From: Luzula sylvatica
Taxonomy: Eukaryota > Streptophyta > Magnoliopsida > Poales > Juncaceae
Reading direction: 5' to 3'
Assembly (NCBI GenBank): GCA_946800325.1
Contig: OX326958.1
Location: 21,402,414 to 21,466,413, forward strand
Length of the DNA stretch: 64,000 bases
Numbering within the stretch: the first letter of the stretch is position 1; every line of letters starts with the position of its first letter. The position numbers and the translations under genes were made by a program. Under the pieces are notes generated by a model that saw nothing but the letters and a program-made list of their open reading frames with translations, did no database searches and was not told where the DNA came from. Below, one piece after another: positions 11,142-23,369 of the stretch.

Positions 11142-12124
11142 TGAGAACTTTTCAAATAACCGTATATTTTTCTGAATTAAAAAAAGAATCCACTTCTTGC
11201 ATACTCAAAAAAAAAATCATTTCCCAAACTTTTCATTTTCATATACTTTTAATATAGGACATTTCACAAATTACACCTATATTTTCAGATTTAGTTATAT
11301 TACACATTTTTGTATTATTTTATTAATTTAAAAATCTTCATAAATATTTTTCACATATATTAATTTCAAAAAATTATATGTCGTATACGTAATTTTAATA
11401 TTTTATTTATTATATATTTTGTCAAACTAATTTAGCACAAAATAACATAAAAAATAAACAACGATATACAAACTTATTTCTGAAATATCTTGACAAAATA
11501 ATACAACTTTATTTGTTATTAATTCTCAATAATTATTAATAAAATTTAGTTGCAAAAATAATATTTCTTGTCAAAACATGTATTGTAGCTACTTTTAATT
11601 CTGCAGCTAGTTGATTTTAGCATCTAGTTTTATTACAACAAATAATATTTTGAACAATGAATGAACATTAAAACTAATTGTTAAAATAATATTATATTTT
11701 TTATTTTTTATTACTTCGATTTTTTTGGAATAAAATATTATTTAGTATGTATTTTTTATTTTCCAGAAATTTTTACTATTACTTTTCCCGCAACTTTTAG
11801 AGAAATTTATATTATTATTATTATTTCCAAAAATTATTACTAATATATTATTATTAATAAACTATTTATTATTATTAAAATTATTAATTTGTTTATTTTC
11901 ATAAATTATTTATTATTATTTTTATTAAGAATAAAAAAAATACTTGAAAGGTAATTTGGTCATCTTGAAAATATAACATTTTAATTAAATTAATTTAATG
12001 ATAATTTGATGATAGAGGATTAGTTGAAAATGAAAAGTTTGGGAGAGGGATATTTTTGGAGTTTTGAAGAAGTTGGAGTTTTTTTTAATATCAAGAAAAG
12101 TTAGGATTTTTTTGGGAAATTTCC
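11142..12124. mobile_element. Long-TIR MULE-like foldback
   Basis: The first and last ~100 bp are imperfect reverse complements that share CCCAAACTTTTCATTTTC. The element is flanked on both sides by ATTATTTTT (11133-11141 and 12125-12133), a perfect 9-bp duplication as made by Mutator-like transposases, though its low complexity lowers its weight. The interior is AT-rich with no transposase. The arm text (ACTTTTC, GAGGGATATTTTTGG) resembles the foldbacks at 47926 and 62798. Confidence 0.55.
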
Positions 12125-12488
12125 ATTATTTTTCACTTCACATATTTTTATATTTGTGAAATTCAAAATTTAACAAGTAGTAAGACAATTGTATACCTCT
12201 TTATTACTAAAGTTTTACACATAATTCATAATATAAAGGTAACAAAATAAAGTTTTCCCCGTTAGTTGAGAGTACACTTTTTTTCAATGAAATGTGGCAA
12301 TCTCTTGTGTCTATTTTCTCCTTTTTTTTCTTATTTAATTGTGACTTGTGAGTTCCATCTTGATAAAGTCGTTGAATATGAGTTGTATATTAAGAAATGC
12401 AGTCACCAGTATATATAGCTGCTTACTTATTAAGCATCAATATCAAATTGAAGATTCACTGATATTGTACATTTCTTTTCAAATAATA
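12125..12488. other. Unassigned AT-rich DNA
   Basis: No gene or repeat is recognised; a 68-codon open frame near 12348 has no features. Confidence 0.4.
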
Positions 12489-13994
12489 CTAGGAAATTAC
12501 CCGCGCTTTGCGGCGATTTTGTTTCATTTGTTTTACCATACACATAATATATAGTTATAATTTTTCGGGATCAAATATAAAACTTTATGAAAATAAATAT
12601 CATATTAATTAAGGAAGTTTGATGATGACAAAATTATTATATTATTTGTGAATATGACACATTGCGAAATACTTATTTAGTACTTTAATGCAACACGTAC
12701 AAAAAAAAATGTCACTATAAAATAATAAAACAACATGTGTTATATAAACAAAAATCAAAATCAGATGACATTTTAAATTTTCATATAAAATTAAGAATAA
12801 TAACATTGTAAAAGTTTAAAAAAATTATTTGTGTCCCATAAATTTTATGTTTCATGTTTATTATTGAAAAATATTATATAAGTTAAAGAAATTATTTGTG
12901 TTTAGTAAATAAATATCTTTCATTATTATTATTTTTTTAAAGATTAATATGAAACTGTTTTAAGTAAAAATACAAATATAACATAATTGTTTTAAAAATA
13001 ATAATAATAATTAGGATGTACAATTTTTTTCAATTATATTTTTAAAAATAATAATAATTAGAATTACAAATCATTAAAGCAATTATATCTCTTTTTATAT
13101 TTTTTTTACATAATTGTTTTCATAATTTTAAGTTAGAGAAAAATATTGAATATATGATAATAACATACTTAGTAGTATGTGCAATTTTTTTCAATTGTAG
13201 TTTTAAAAATTATAATACTCAGGCTTACAAGTCATTAATGTAATTAAATTTATTTTTATATCTTTTTTTACATAATTATTTTCATAATTGTAAGTTAGAG
13301 AAAAATATTAAATATATGATAATATGGATCTCAAAATAAAGATAAAATTCAAGCGAATATATTTCTTAATTTTTTAAAATTATATTATGAAAATACTAAC
13401 AATATTTAATGTATGTTTTTATGATATTATATATTAATTTATTAATGTTAAATATTAAAACTCTTCACATTCTATTTATATTCATAATTGATCATGTAAC
13501 ATATTGTGAAAATTTTCAAAATCAAATACAACTGGTCCAACATGAACCTAACAAATAATATTTTGACAAGTCATCAGCGTAATTGATCATGTAAATATTT
13601 GATGTATGTTTTTATGATATTATATATTAATTTATTAATGTTAGATATTAAAACTCTTCACATTCTATTTGTATTCACAATTGATCATGTAACATATTGT
13701 GAAAATTTTCAAAATCAAATACAACTGGTCCAACATGAACCTAACAAATAATATTTTGACACGTCATCAGCGTAAGATGATGTGGCCTTCTAAAATTGCT
13801 TAAAACTATGTGTAAAATAAGGGACACATAAATATCTACAAATAAAACATAATCACACAAAATCAAAGGTTAATCTATGGTTCATATGTTGCCACATATA
13901 TTAATCTAATGGTTAAAATAATTGTGATGATGTAGCATGAGTTGTGATGAGGTGGCATGATGAGATTTCATAAAGATGGGTCAAAAATAAGGGA
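12489..13994 (-). mobile_element. Helitron-like element on the minus strand
   Basis: On the minus strand a GC-rich segment (CGCCGCAAAGCGCGGG) is followed by TAATTTCCTAG and host T, a standard Helitron 3' end (CTAG at 12489-12492 on +). The distal end is uncertain: the minus strand reads TCCCTTATTTTTGACCC from about 13994 and is followed by GATGTGGC/CCACCTCATC words typical of plant Helitron 5' regions, but the base before it is C rather than the expected A. There is no Rep/helicase. It contains the tandem duplication at 13402-13776. Confidence 0.5.
13402..13776. repeat. Two-copy tandem duplication, 193-bp unit
   Basis: Two nearly identical copies, offset 193 bp (for example GTATGTTTTTATGATATTAT at 13411 and 13604, and CATCAGCGTAA at 13572 and 13765). 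The high identity implies a recent duplication inside the Helitron-like tract. Confidence 0.85.
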
Positions 13995-15323
13995 GTTGGT
14001 AAATTTGGAAAGAAGATTGCAGGAAAACCCGAGACTTAAAATCTCGAATTGCAGTCAAGGCTTTGTATATTGAACTACGAACAAAATACTGCCATATAAA
14101 AATAAAACTTCCAAATAGAGAATTGAAAACACTTACCGAGACATCAAGTGTCAGCTATAGGAGAATCGAACATTTTGAGATTTATCTTCGATTTTAGCCA
14201 AAACTTAAAATCATACATTTGAGCCAAATTTTAGACTTGATAGCCGAACTTAAATTCTCGAATTGTGCACACATTTGAAAAAATCCCAGCCTTCCCCATT
14301 TGGCTCATAAGAAACTTTCTTGAGCTCTCGTCAGGACAGGTGGTCTTCTGTTGTGCCTTCTGTAGAATTTTGGTTTTATCACTAAACTAAGATTCATTCT
14401 TGATTTCTACTGTAACCGGACATGTAATTTTGTTATCTATTGTAATTCCATTTGAAAATTGATGTTTCATTTTTCTCTAAAAAAAAGAATTGATGTTTCA
14501 TTGTGTACTTTTGAATCTTTGATCAAGATAATATGTAAAGATTTTGTTAATTTCATAATTATTTCCAAGATCAATATTGAAGTTGTGAAATTCTCATGTC
14601 AGGTTATGAAGCAGACAAATTCAGTGAAAATATTCTTAATTTCACTCATTACCTTTTACTGGCGTACCCAAATCTTCATGCGAGTGGAGAAGATATGGTC
14701 CCTTTCACTGGCATGAATCACGTTTTAAGTAATTGCTCTATAGGTCCAACATGTAGCAGGTAATAATTGTATTTTCCAGTAAATTAATTATGAATCAAAA
14801 TTGGAAAACAAAAAATATTTTTGTGATTTTTGCATTTTCCATCATGTTTTTTGTGTTTATTGATGTTAATAATTTAATACTAGAAGGATAGAGCACTCTA
14901 GAACAAAAATATTTATATAAATTTCTCCAGAAATAACATATTCCAAGCACATTCTAGCATAGATATTTTCACTGAGAAATCTAAATATAAGTTATCTCTA
15001 AAAATTTCTTTATTTTGGGTTGGGCCAAATTAGCGTTGCTATTTTTAACATAATCTAGATATAAATCATCTCTAGAAATTTCCAAGCACGATTTTATTTT
15101 ATTTTGATATAATATTATCATTATCTTCCAAAAAATACTTTGTATTAAAATGAGAAAAAAACAATTACTATAATATTGTCATTATCTTCCTAAATATAAT
15201 TGTTGATTGGTTTTAATATCTGCTGAATAAGAATTTGTCGTGCATAGAAATGAAATGCTTATTATTCTTAGAACTTATTCTTCATTGAATGAACCAAGAT
15301 ACTCAGTGCATGATTATTTCTTG
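13995..15323. other. Unassigned region downstream of the kinase pseudogene
   Basis: Mostly AT-rich. A less AT-rich part at 14030-14420 and an 85-codon open frame at 14459-14716 show no recognisable domain. The missing 3' exons of the kinase pseudogene would be expected here, but I could not find them. Confidence 0.35.
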
Positions 15324-15351
15324 TATAAACTCCATGCCTGGAATGTATTTG

Positions 15352-15442
15352 AGAGCTAGAGTAAGTAATTTATGATGTCTTTAATATGATGCCTTAATTA
15401 ATTTTAATTCACAAAAAAAAAAAAAAAAAAAAAAAACTGAAT
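15352..15442 (+). mobile_element. Short retroposed sequence with poly-A and 28-bp TSD
   Basis: A 91-bp insert ending in about 24 A (15413-15436) is bounded by exact 28-bp direct repeats beginning TATAAACTCCATGCC (15324-15351 and 15443-15470). This is the signature of LINE-driven target-primed insertion, here of a very short transcript tail or 5'-truncated element. It sits inside a kinase exon. Confidence 0.75.
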
Positions 15443-15887
15443 TATAAACTCCATGCCTGGAATGTATTTGGAATCAGCGTTTCGGCGACCTGCTACAGAC
15501 TCCAACAGAAGAACACCAAATGCGAAAACATCAACTTTTTCAGTTATATGGCCGCTCATTGCATACTCTGGCGCAACATACCCTCTGTGAAATAGGAAAA
15601 AAACAAATCGAGAAAAAAAATTTAGTCCTTTCAGCATTAAGCAAAAGGAATGGTCAGATAAAGAATCATACATTGTGCCAGCAAATGATCTAGTGCTGAT
15701 ATGTGTTTTCTTGTGATCATAAAGTCTGGCCAACCCAAAATCAGATATTTTAGGGTTCAAATCTCCATCTAATAATATATTACTGGCTTTGGTATCTCTA
15801 TTGAACAATTCTCACACTAGATTCCTCGTGTAAATACACAATACCTCTCGCTACCCCCAAACATATCTCAAAGCGTGCTGATATGAC

Positions 15888-16099
15888 CAATCGAGGTACA
15901 GACCACTTACAACTACAAAATTAAATAAATTAATGAGTATCAATCGAGGTACAGACCACTTACGCCTACAAAATTAAATAAATTAATGAGTATCAATCGA
16001 GGTACAGACCACTTACGCCTACAAAATTAAATAAATTAATGAGTATCAATCGAGGTACAGACCACTTACGCCTACAAAATTAAATAAATTAATGAGTAT
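15888..16099. repeat. 53-bp minisatellite, 4 copies, spanning a splice acceptor
   Basis: Units begin CAATCGAGGTACAGACC at 15888, 15941, 15994 and 16047 and are almost identical. Each unit holds, on the minus strand, the intron end TTTTGTAG and the first bases of the catalytic-loop exon of the kinase pseudogene, so the exon edge was amplified. Confidence 0.95.
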
Positions 16100-16486
16100 A
16101 TAAATAATGAAATAAATGAATGAAGCATTGTTCTAATGTTTTGGGTACACTTCTTGTGACATCCTTCTTGATGGTTTTCGCATTTTCAATAGGACCTATT
16201 TTTAGATTCATTTTAATTTTAATTTTCACTATTTCTTCTTGATTTTGTGTTTAATTGCGCAATTGAGTAGATTTTGACAACAATGGGCTAATCAAGTCTT
16301 CACTAAGAATGTATCAACATGCAAATTTATGACTAATTAAGGCTCAATCGAGACAATTTTGGGTAAACCGGCCTTATTTGTTCAATTTATGATTTAGGGT
16401 CCGATGCGACTTAATTGAGCATACTTATGAATTTGGAAATATACTAGTCAACATAGTAGCTCTTGCTTAATACGTACTGAAAATAA
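16100..16486. other. Kinase-pseudogene intron
   Basis: Intron sequence between the N-lobe and catalytic-loop exons. I see no repeat or gene inside it. Confidence 0.5.
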
Positions 16487-16810
16487 CTTGGTCGAGACTT
16501 CTATTCTCCAAATATTCATAAACCAAAAGAAGTTTCTTTCCCGTAATGCAGCAAACATATAATTTAACTAGGTTTCTATGTTGGACAGCTGATATTGTTG
16601 CTATTTCTGTCATGAATTCGTGTTTTCCTTGGTGTGAGGTCGCAGATAATTGCTTCACTGCAATTTCTCTCCCATCCGACAATTGACCCTACCAAAATAA
16701 AATAAAATAGAAAAAATAAATCCGCTATAAATATTATTATTGATAGTAATTTGGCGCTAAACTGATCCAGATTTGTAATTTGTGTCTTATGCACAATGTA
16801 AGCTTAATAG

Positions 16811-18432
16811 TAGAACTGGCAAAATGTGACATGAGCAGAAAAAACGATATATCCGAATCCAAACCGAAAAATATTGAAAAGTAAATTGTTCAAAACCGAA
16901 CCAAAGCCAAATGATCCGTTACCCAACAACCCGTGACCCCAATGAAATGCTACTCGATTAACCTACGACACAAATGACTCACAACATGACTCATCCAAAT
17001 TCTAATGAACTACAATATGCTAACTCGAAAATTGATACCGATTGACCTTCTAATATAATCTTCAACCAAATTTAATATAAAACTTTTTTTTTTTTTTTTG
17101 ATTAACGGACCCGCACTCGGGCTATATTAAAGGATAATATAGAACATGAGTTTGTATTATTTACACATCTTTGTTACTTCACTCTAGCCAACCATCTAAA
17201 ATCCTATTTTGAATCTAAATTATTTCTTCTAAGTACATTGTTGTTGTCTTCTTTTCCACCAATTGCTCATGTATTGTTATTTCTTCTTTGATCCGTTTAA
17301 CCACCTCTATATGCGATGAAAATTTGTCTTAAAATATTCTTTGGCATCTTTCTTTCCATATTTCGAAACACACCTGCATGATAATTGCTTTGTGTTTTTT
17401 TGGTATTTGTCTGTCCATAATTACATCTATTAGCGAACTAGCATGTAATTGGTTTATATGGAAATAATTATCTATTGTCGTCCATACAGCCACCATATAT
17501 GAACATATTCCTATTATATGCTTTAGGGTTTCTTCATTTCTTTTACACAATACACACCTATTTGGTAGTTGCCAGCCCTTCTTTCTCAAGTTATCCATTG
17601 TGAGAATCTTGTTCAACCAGCAGAGCCAAACAAAGCACTTTATCTTAGGCATTACTTTTATCTTAGGCAAAACTTTAATTTAATATAAAACTTATAGTGC
17701 ACATTTCTCACTATTTATTTCTTTGCGTTATAGTTTTACTTGATACCAAAATGTAATATATACTAAAAAATTATAAAGTCACAATAATAATAATATATTA
17801 ACGGTTAACATAATTGAACACTATATTGCTAAAATATATATATATTATATATGTTAAAATGTATATATTAACATAATCTTATAGTCTCGTTAAAAATGAT
17901 ATATATTAGTATTGAATGTACGTATTAGCACTACAAAGCATATCTCTAAATGATTATCCGAAAGACCAACCAAATAATTCCAAATAAAAACCAGAATGAT
18001 AAGAAGAACGAATCCAAATAACCAAAATAATATTATTATTTATCCAAATCTTTAATTGACACGCACCATAATAATCTTAAAACTAAATGTCACGTAATTT
18101 GTGCAACTCGAAGACCAAATTTCACAGAACCTGATTGACCCGAAAATCAAATGTCTCTAAATCTGAATGACCCGAAACTAAATTGTTCATAACTCGAACG
18201 CCTCAAAATTGAAAGACCCAAAACCCAAACGATCCGAAAAACGAAACAAGCATGAACAAAATTGAAAGACCCAGAACCCAAACGACACAAAAACGAAACA
18301 AACCGGAACCGAACGACCCCACCCGAAACCAAAAAAACAAGAAACCGAATGACCCATAAACTTAACGACCCGCGACCTGATGACCCACAAAATGAAATAA
18401 CCCGAACCCGGCCCGCTCAATTGCCACCTCTG
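16811..18432. mobile_element. hAT-like element with GACCCGAAA subterminal repeats
   Basis: Ends TAGAACTGGCAA and TTGCCACCTCTG (reverse complement CAGAGGTGGCAA) are flanked by CTTAATAG and CTTATTAG, a 7/8 match of an 8-bp TSD. Both sides carry many copies of CCGAACCGAA/GACCCGAAAC-type words, densest at 18100-18420. No transposase is present. A truncated LINE is nested at 17086-17676. The element lies in an intron of the kinase pseudogene. Confidence 0.7.
17086..17676 (-). mobile_element. 5'-truncated LINE with exact 17-bp TSD
   Basis: The minus strand encodes the zf-RVT end of an L1-type LINE (KIKCFVWLC, then NRCVLCKRNEETLKHIIGIC, then FEIWKERCQRIF) and ends in a poly-A seen as T at 17086-17099. 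Exact 17-bp direct repeats beginning AATTTAATATAAAAC flank it (17069-17085 and 17677-17693). The 5' end repeats ATCTTAGGC twice. Confidence 0.85.
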
Positions 18433-18924
18433 CTTATTAGGGCCATATCCAAGGTTAATTTAGGAAATCTACAATTTTGGGGAAACTTTGGATTCAGAAA
18501 GACAATAATACCTTATGAACAGGGCCATATCCACCTTCTCCGAGAGGATTTCTTGCATTAAAATCTTCAGTGGCAGATCTTAGCTCAGGATAACTAAACA
18601 AATCCGGCCTATCAATCATCCCCAACAATTCTGAAACCACATAAAATATTTGTATAATAAATTTTAAATAAATTTTTTATCAAGATCGATATAGACAATA
18701 CCTTCATCGATTTCTGGTCTTTACTTGTATCTCCAAACTATGATCGAAAGAACTGCTAGCAAACCCAAAACTGCTACACCGATTGAAACTCCGATAATCA
18801 ACTCGTTTTTTCCTTTATGCACAACCAATTCTTTATTTCGAACCGTAGGAGTGAAGTCTAAAGAATTGTTCAATTATTAGAAAACTTGAAAGTCCCACCA
18901 CCATCATACTACATCATAACTCTC

Positions 18925-18970
18925 CAGATGAGAGAGATAGAGGGAGCGAGAGAGCGAGAGAGAGAGAGTA
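18925..18970. repeat. GA microsatellite
   Basis: GAGA-rich run with GCGAGAGA interruptions, immediately beside the splice donor of the second malectin exon of the kinase pseudogene. Confidence 0.75.
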
Positions 18971-19738
18971 CCAAAAGGAGAAGCACTTATAGCTGAGATA
19001 ACGGGGCCATAGATGCCTATAGACGAGAGAACAAATGGATTTCCAAAAAGTTACTTGTTACCGGTACTACGTAACTCCTAACAACTGCTACGTAGGATCT
19101 TCCTCCGGCCTCCTTTCTCACGTCGAAGTCCTTCTCTTTTCTAGCTTCCTAGAAACAACATTAAAATATATGTTACAAAGCAAAATAGAGCAAAATTGTC
19201 CCTCTTCGGAATTATATAGCACCTTTAGCATGCGAAAACAAAATTGAGAAAAAAAGTTGTAGCCCCTAATTTGAGAATCGAGTAAAAATGAAATTTTCAA
19301 ACAACTAGCGGAATCTACAACCTAAGTCTTCTTCTATATATTATAATAACAAACCTCCGTTATATCCGAAGTATTTATCTATTAGGATTTAGGAATGCAC
19401 TAGACTAAAAAATGCATTATAAATGTGCCGTAATCGATAATATAATCCATAATATAGACAGACCTGGATGTAAATATCAAAAACTCTCCTGCCATTACTT
19501 TGCCAAACTAGTGGAGGCGGGTCGGCATACTCAATCTCAGAAAATTGGAGCTGAACGGTATAGTTTCCATTTTCAAGCCCCAAACCGTAATATCTCAAAG
19601 AAGAAGGTGACATTCGCGCATTTTGAAACAACTCTGGGTATAATGTGTTTTCAAAACTGCTCGCACTTCGAATTATGTAAAAGTCAGTGGTCGCTTCTGC
19701 AAATGCCCCTGCGTTACTTGCAGCCCGTCTTTTTACAT

Positions 19739-20790
19739 CTGAAAAATTAAGTAATTTGACAAATTTTCAGTAGTGCATTTGTTACCATTACATGCGAGTA
19801 CAAATTGATATGGAAAATTCGGGGATATATGATAAACTAGATAGTGAGGTAAAGAGAGGTTGAATTCTTGATTTATGAGTAAAGTACTCTCAATATCTTT
19901 ATATGCTAATTATCAATTTGTTATCTACTACCAAACTGTTATATAAATGTTAAATAGTAATATAAAGGAAAAAAATTTCCTATATCCCTACTAAACTCAT
20001 AAATTACATATTTATCCCTCTTAAAATACTAATATCATATTTATCCCTACTAACTCCTATTTATCTCAAATTTATCCAAAATTAATATTTTTGTTAAATT
20101 TAACAAAAAATTAATTGTAATTGACTAATTTACCCCTTAACTAACCCTCAATCCAATAAACTTGTACCCCTAAACACGATAACATACCCGATAACAAACT
20201 ACATCTATCTCTATCTCCTTGTCCATCTCCATACGACCTCCTAAGCTTTTCTTTATCTTCACACAACCAGGAGGCGATCTGGCGGTCTGGCTAGGATTGA
20301 TATCCGGCGAAGTTGGCGGTCCAGTTAGAACGAGAGGGGCAGATGGCACAACCCCAAGAACTCAACGAATAGTCACTGTAAACTTCAAAAACCTCAACGA
20401 AGCATCAATTTCTTCAAAATGGACCCCAAATCGTCACTTTCTTCATCATGAAATGGTACTCCACTCTTTCTTTTAGGACTTTAATTGGCATATCAGGGTT
20501 TATGTAGTGATGAATTAGGAAATTTTTTGAAAATTTTAAAGGTTTTTCATTTTTTTAATTAGGGTTTTACCAGTTTTTCACATCTTCCGATTAGGGTTAA
20601 ATGGTGAATATTTCTGAAATTTTAGAAAAAAAAAGACATGGAAAATTTCCTATAAATCTTAAAATCTGGTCCTCGATAGTGAAAACATATACGAAGAAGG
20701 CAATACTGGACGCGACCATTGAAGACGAAATGGAGATAATTAGTAATATGGGCTTAGATTATTTATAATGTAATTGGAACTTAGTATAAA
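19739..20790. other. Unassigned; expected LRR exons not found
   Basis: The LRR exons of the receptor kinase should lie upstream here on the minus strand, but none is recognisable. A GC-richer block with an 85-codon + frame (20219-20476) has no domain that I know. Confidence 0.35.
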
Positions 20791-21298
20791 TGAATAGAAA
20801 TAGAATTAAAAGACTGTGATATGACTTAGGTGTGTCTAACGGTTCAGATTGATCTGACCGTTAGAACAACAAGATCAGTAGTTATTTTGATCTTATAAAT
20901 AGTGAGTGTATTCAATGTAAATAAAATACAAAACAATCATTTCAATCTTTTTTATATTTTCTACGTGGTATCAAGAGCATAAGGCATACGCCAAGATCCT
21001 CAAAAAAGTTTTTTTTTCTTTCAAGGAAAACACGACGTAGCTCACTAGTGACGGTACCAATATCAAAAACAAATAAATTTGCTTTCCACTCCCTTGCATT
21101 GCTACAACCTGGTAATTGTTCAAATGAATAGAGATAGAATTAAAGGGATGTGATATGACTTATGTGTATCTAACGATTCAGATTGATCTGACCGTTGGAA
21201 CAATAAGATCAGTAGTTATTTTGATCCTATAAATAGTGAGTGTAATCAATGTAAATAAAATACAAAACAATCATTTCAATCTTTCTTATACTTTCTAC
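20791..21298 (+). mobile_element. TRIM: miniature LTR retrotransposon
   Basis: Two 174-bp direct repeats (20791-20964 and 21125-21298), about 90% identical by eye, begin TGAATAGA and end TTTCTAC. They enclose 160 bp. Directly after the first repeat is GTGGTATCAAGAGC (20965-20978), a primer-binding site for initiator methionine tRNA, as in Ty1/copia elements. Each repeat contains a TATAAATAGTGAGTG promoter-like box. No gag or pol is present. The flanking bases (ATAAA and AGATA) do not form a clear 5-bp TSD, so the outer limits may be off by a few bases. Confidence 0.8.
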
Positions 21299-22078
21299 AG
21301 ATAGCTTTCTAGAAGTACCTCTGGATTGTGTAAATATTAATGTTTCGATTGATCCTCAATACTCTTCTAGAAGTTATGTTTATTTATAGATTGATAATTG
21401 ATCAAGACTAATATTCAAGACGAATAAATAGCGCCTAGCAGTCATAATAGTTCGTGTCTTGGCTTATCCAACAACGAGAAGAACAATTAATACCTACTAT
21501 GAGATGTGATTATGGGCAATCCCAAAGAGGAGCAAATGATGCGAGATAGTCGAAATTAGAAAGAAATCACGAGAGAGATGTGGGTTAGACGTGGAACATA
21601 GGTTAAACGAATTATCTCTTGGAAGATATTTTGTATGTTGATTTTTGATAGTTCATTTTTTTGAAACTTATGTTATATTTTAAGTTTACCGATAACTAGT
21701 GCTTGAAATTTAAATTGTGTTTGGATTATGTTGTTTGATCTTGTATGTTGACCTATAATGTGCAATTCTTATGTTGATATTTAATATGCGATTATAGTGT
21801 ATGAATTTCTTTGAAAAACGTGTTTTAATTACGATGATATGATTTATTGATACAATTATAGATGATATTATTATTACATTCATAACAACTTTAACTACTT
21901 TAATATCACAATAAAATTCCATAATGTTCTAAATAACCAAACAAAAAAATTATATTTTTCAGCATCTTATAATTTAGACATCCAAACAAAATATGGAAAT
22001 TACTAATTCCAGAATTTTTTTTCTGCTCCACCTTACAATCAGATTCCACTTGCCAAACAACCCCTAAGCTATTCTAAA
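21299..22078. other. Unassigned AT-rich DNA
   Basis: No gene, RNA or repeat family recognised. Confidence 0.4.
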
Positions 22079-22473
22079 TCAATAAAGACTCTTTAGCACA
22101 GTGAAAAAGTTATGCGTCTCGCTTAGGTCTGATTTATACTTATTTCTGTTCCCGGTCATTGGATCAATGACGTCTTCAATCTCGCCCGTCCTCTTTTCCC
22201 TGAAATTGGTTTTCATACACCATGTCTCTGTACATTTGTAAGGTTTACGAGAGCTCAGTCGGCGGCCGCTTATTGATATTCTTCTGGAACAGTCGAACCC
22301 AGACCGAGAGAGAATCCCGACGAAACCTGCATACACGAGGGAGTGATAAACATACGAAAGAAATGAGCAAAACAGACGAAGCGGAAGAGATCCAGGTAGA
22401 TGCTACTGTCGAAGGAATTACGGTGCTGAGTCGGAGTTCCATTAATGGAGAGTTGTTCTTCGTTTCTTGCTGA
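22079..22473. other. GC-richer island with open frames on both strands
   Basis: Base composition is clearly less AT-rich than the surroundings and there are open frames of 83 (+, 22222-22473) and 85 codons (-, 22079-22336). The minus frame contains TGEIEDVIDPMTGNRNKY, which looks protein-like, but I recognise no domain. It could be an exon relic or a leader region with a CpG-rich promoter (GGCGGCCGC at 22261). Confidence 0.25.
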
Positions 22474-23369
22474 GAGAAGTGTGTTCTTTTCCTTTTCTTG
22501 TGATTATACTCTCCAATACGATTAAAATTATGATAGAACCATGGTTAAATTGCATATTTATTTTTTCTGGACAATAAATATTATAAAATATTTTCATGTA
22601 AAAGAAAACACAATTTTTCCATAACTCTAAAATGATCAAAGCACATAAAGAATTAAAAAATAACCCCTCCCCCCTCTATTTCACACACACACACCCACGC
22701 GCACACACACATTGTGGTTCTATTCAAACTGTATATACGAAGAAAAAAACAGTAAATTTATTGAAACGAATCTAGAAAATAATTTCCTTGAGAACAAGAA
22801 GCACGAGCATGACAGCACACATTATTACAAGTATGGATGCACACATCACCATTGGATTTTATCAACTTACAATGGTAGATTCATGTTGCGTAGTGCTTAA
22901 ATGTGTATTTCGTGTGATGATGAATAAAGGAAGAAGTATGTAGTTTATCTTTCAGCATTTGTTTTGTAAAAACGATACATGCTTAGATCATAACAAATTT
23001 TCAGATTTTTGGAGTTTTTACAATTTTCGAACTTTTTGTTTGCCTTTTTTTTTCTTTTTCCTGAGATTTTAAAATTTTATTTATTTTTTCTTCTTTTGCA
23101 TAAAATAAATGATTTACCATGTATGTGATAAACGATATTATTTGTATGGTAAACAGTCCTACATAAGTAATAAGTGGTAAACGCATTTATCACGTGTTAA
23201 TTAAAACGATGAACATAGTCACCTAGCACATCCAATACTTAAGGGATTTGATATGGTGTCGTCATTAATCATGATGTCAAAAAAATAAAATTTAATATTA
23301 CCACCGTGACATCATAAATTAATTGATTCTACTTTACAAAATTTGGGCTCCTATATAAATAAAATTTTG
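22474..23369. other. AT-rich DNA with an AC microsatellite
   Basis: An ACACAC repeat with CCACGCGC interruption lies at about 22680-22712 after a C-rich run. No gene recognised. Confidence 0.45.

Larger units (their letters stand above)
15471..19738 (-). pseudogene. Malectin-LRR receptor-like kinase (LRR VIII-2 type), broken
   Basis: Seven exons can be read on the minus strand: malectin part 1 (19464-19738), malectin part 2 (18972-19148), transmembrane (18702-18857), start of kinase (18512-18630, FSYPELRSATEDF and GEGGYGPVH), N-lobe (16487-16688, EIAVKQL), catalytic loop and DFG (15672-15912, RDTKASNILL and SDFGLARL), and APE segment (15471-15584, GYVAPEYAMSG). Most junctions keep frame and have GT-AG borders. 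In the family, extracellular LRRs precede the malectin domain; none is found here. Lesions: TAA right after WRYK in the transmembrane exon, a frameshift and deletion where WAGKGTCC would be, a one-base insertion in the VHRD codons, a second frameshift just upstream, a weak donor at 16487, and loss of the C-lobe at the retroposon. The 1.8-kb intron 16689-18511 contains a hAT element with a nested LINE. No functional product is expected. Confidence 0.85.

Noticed and set aside
18147..18420. Phe/Gly/Val-rich minus-strand frames
   Set aside because: Produced by the GACCCGAAA subterminal repeats of the hAT element at 16811-18432, not a protein.
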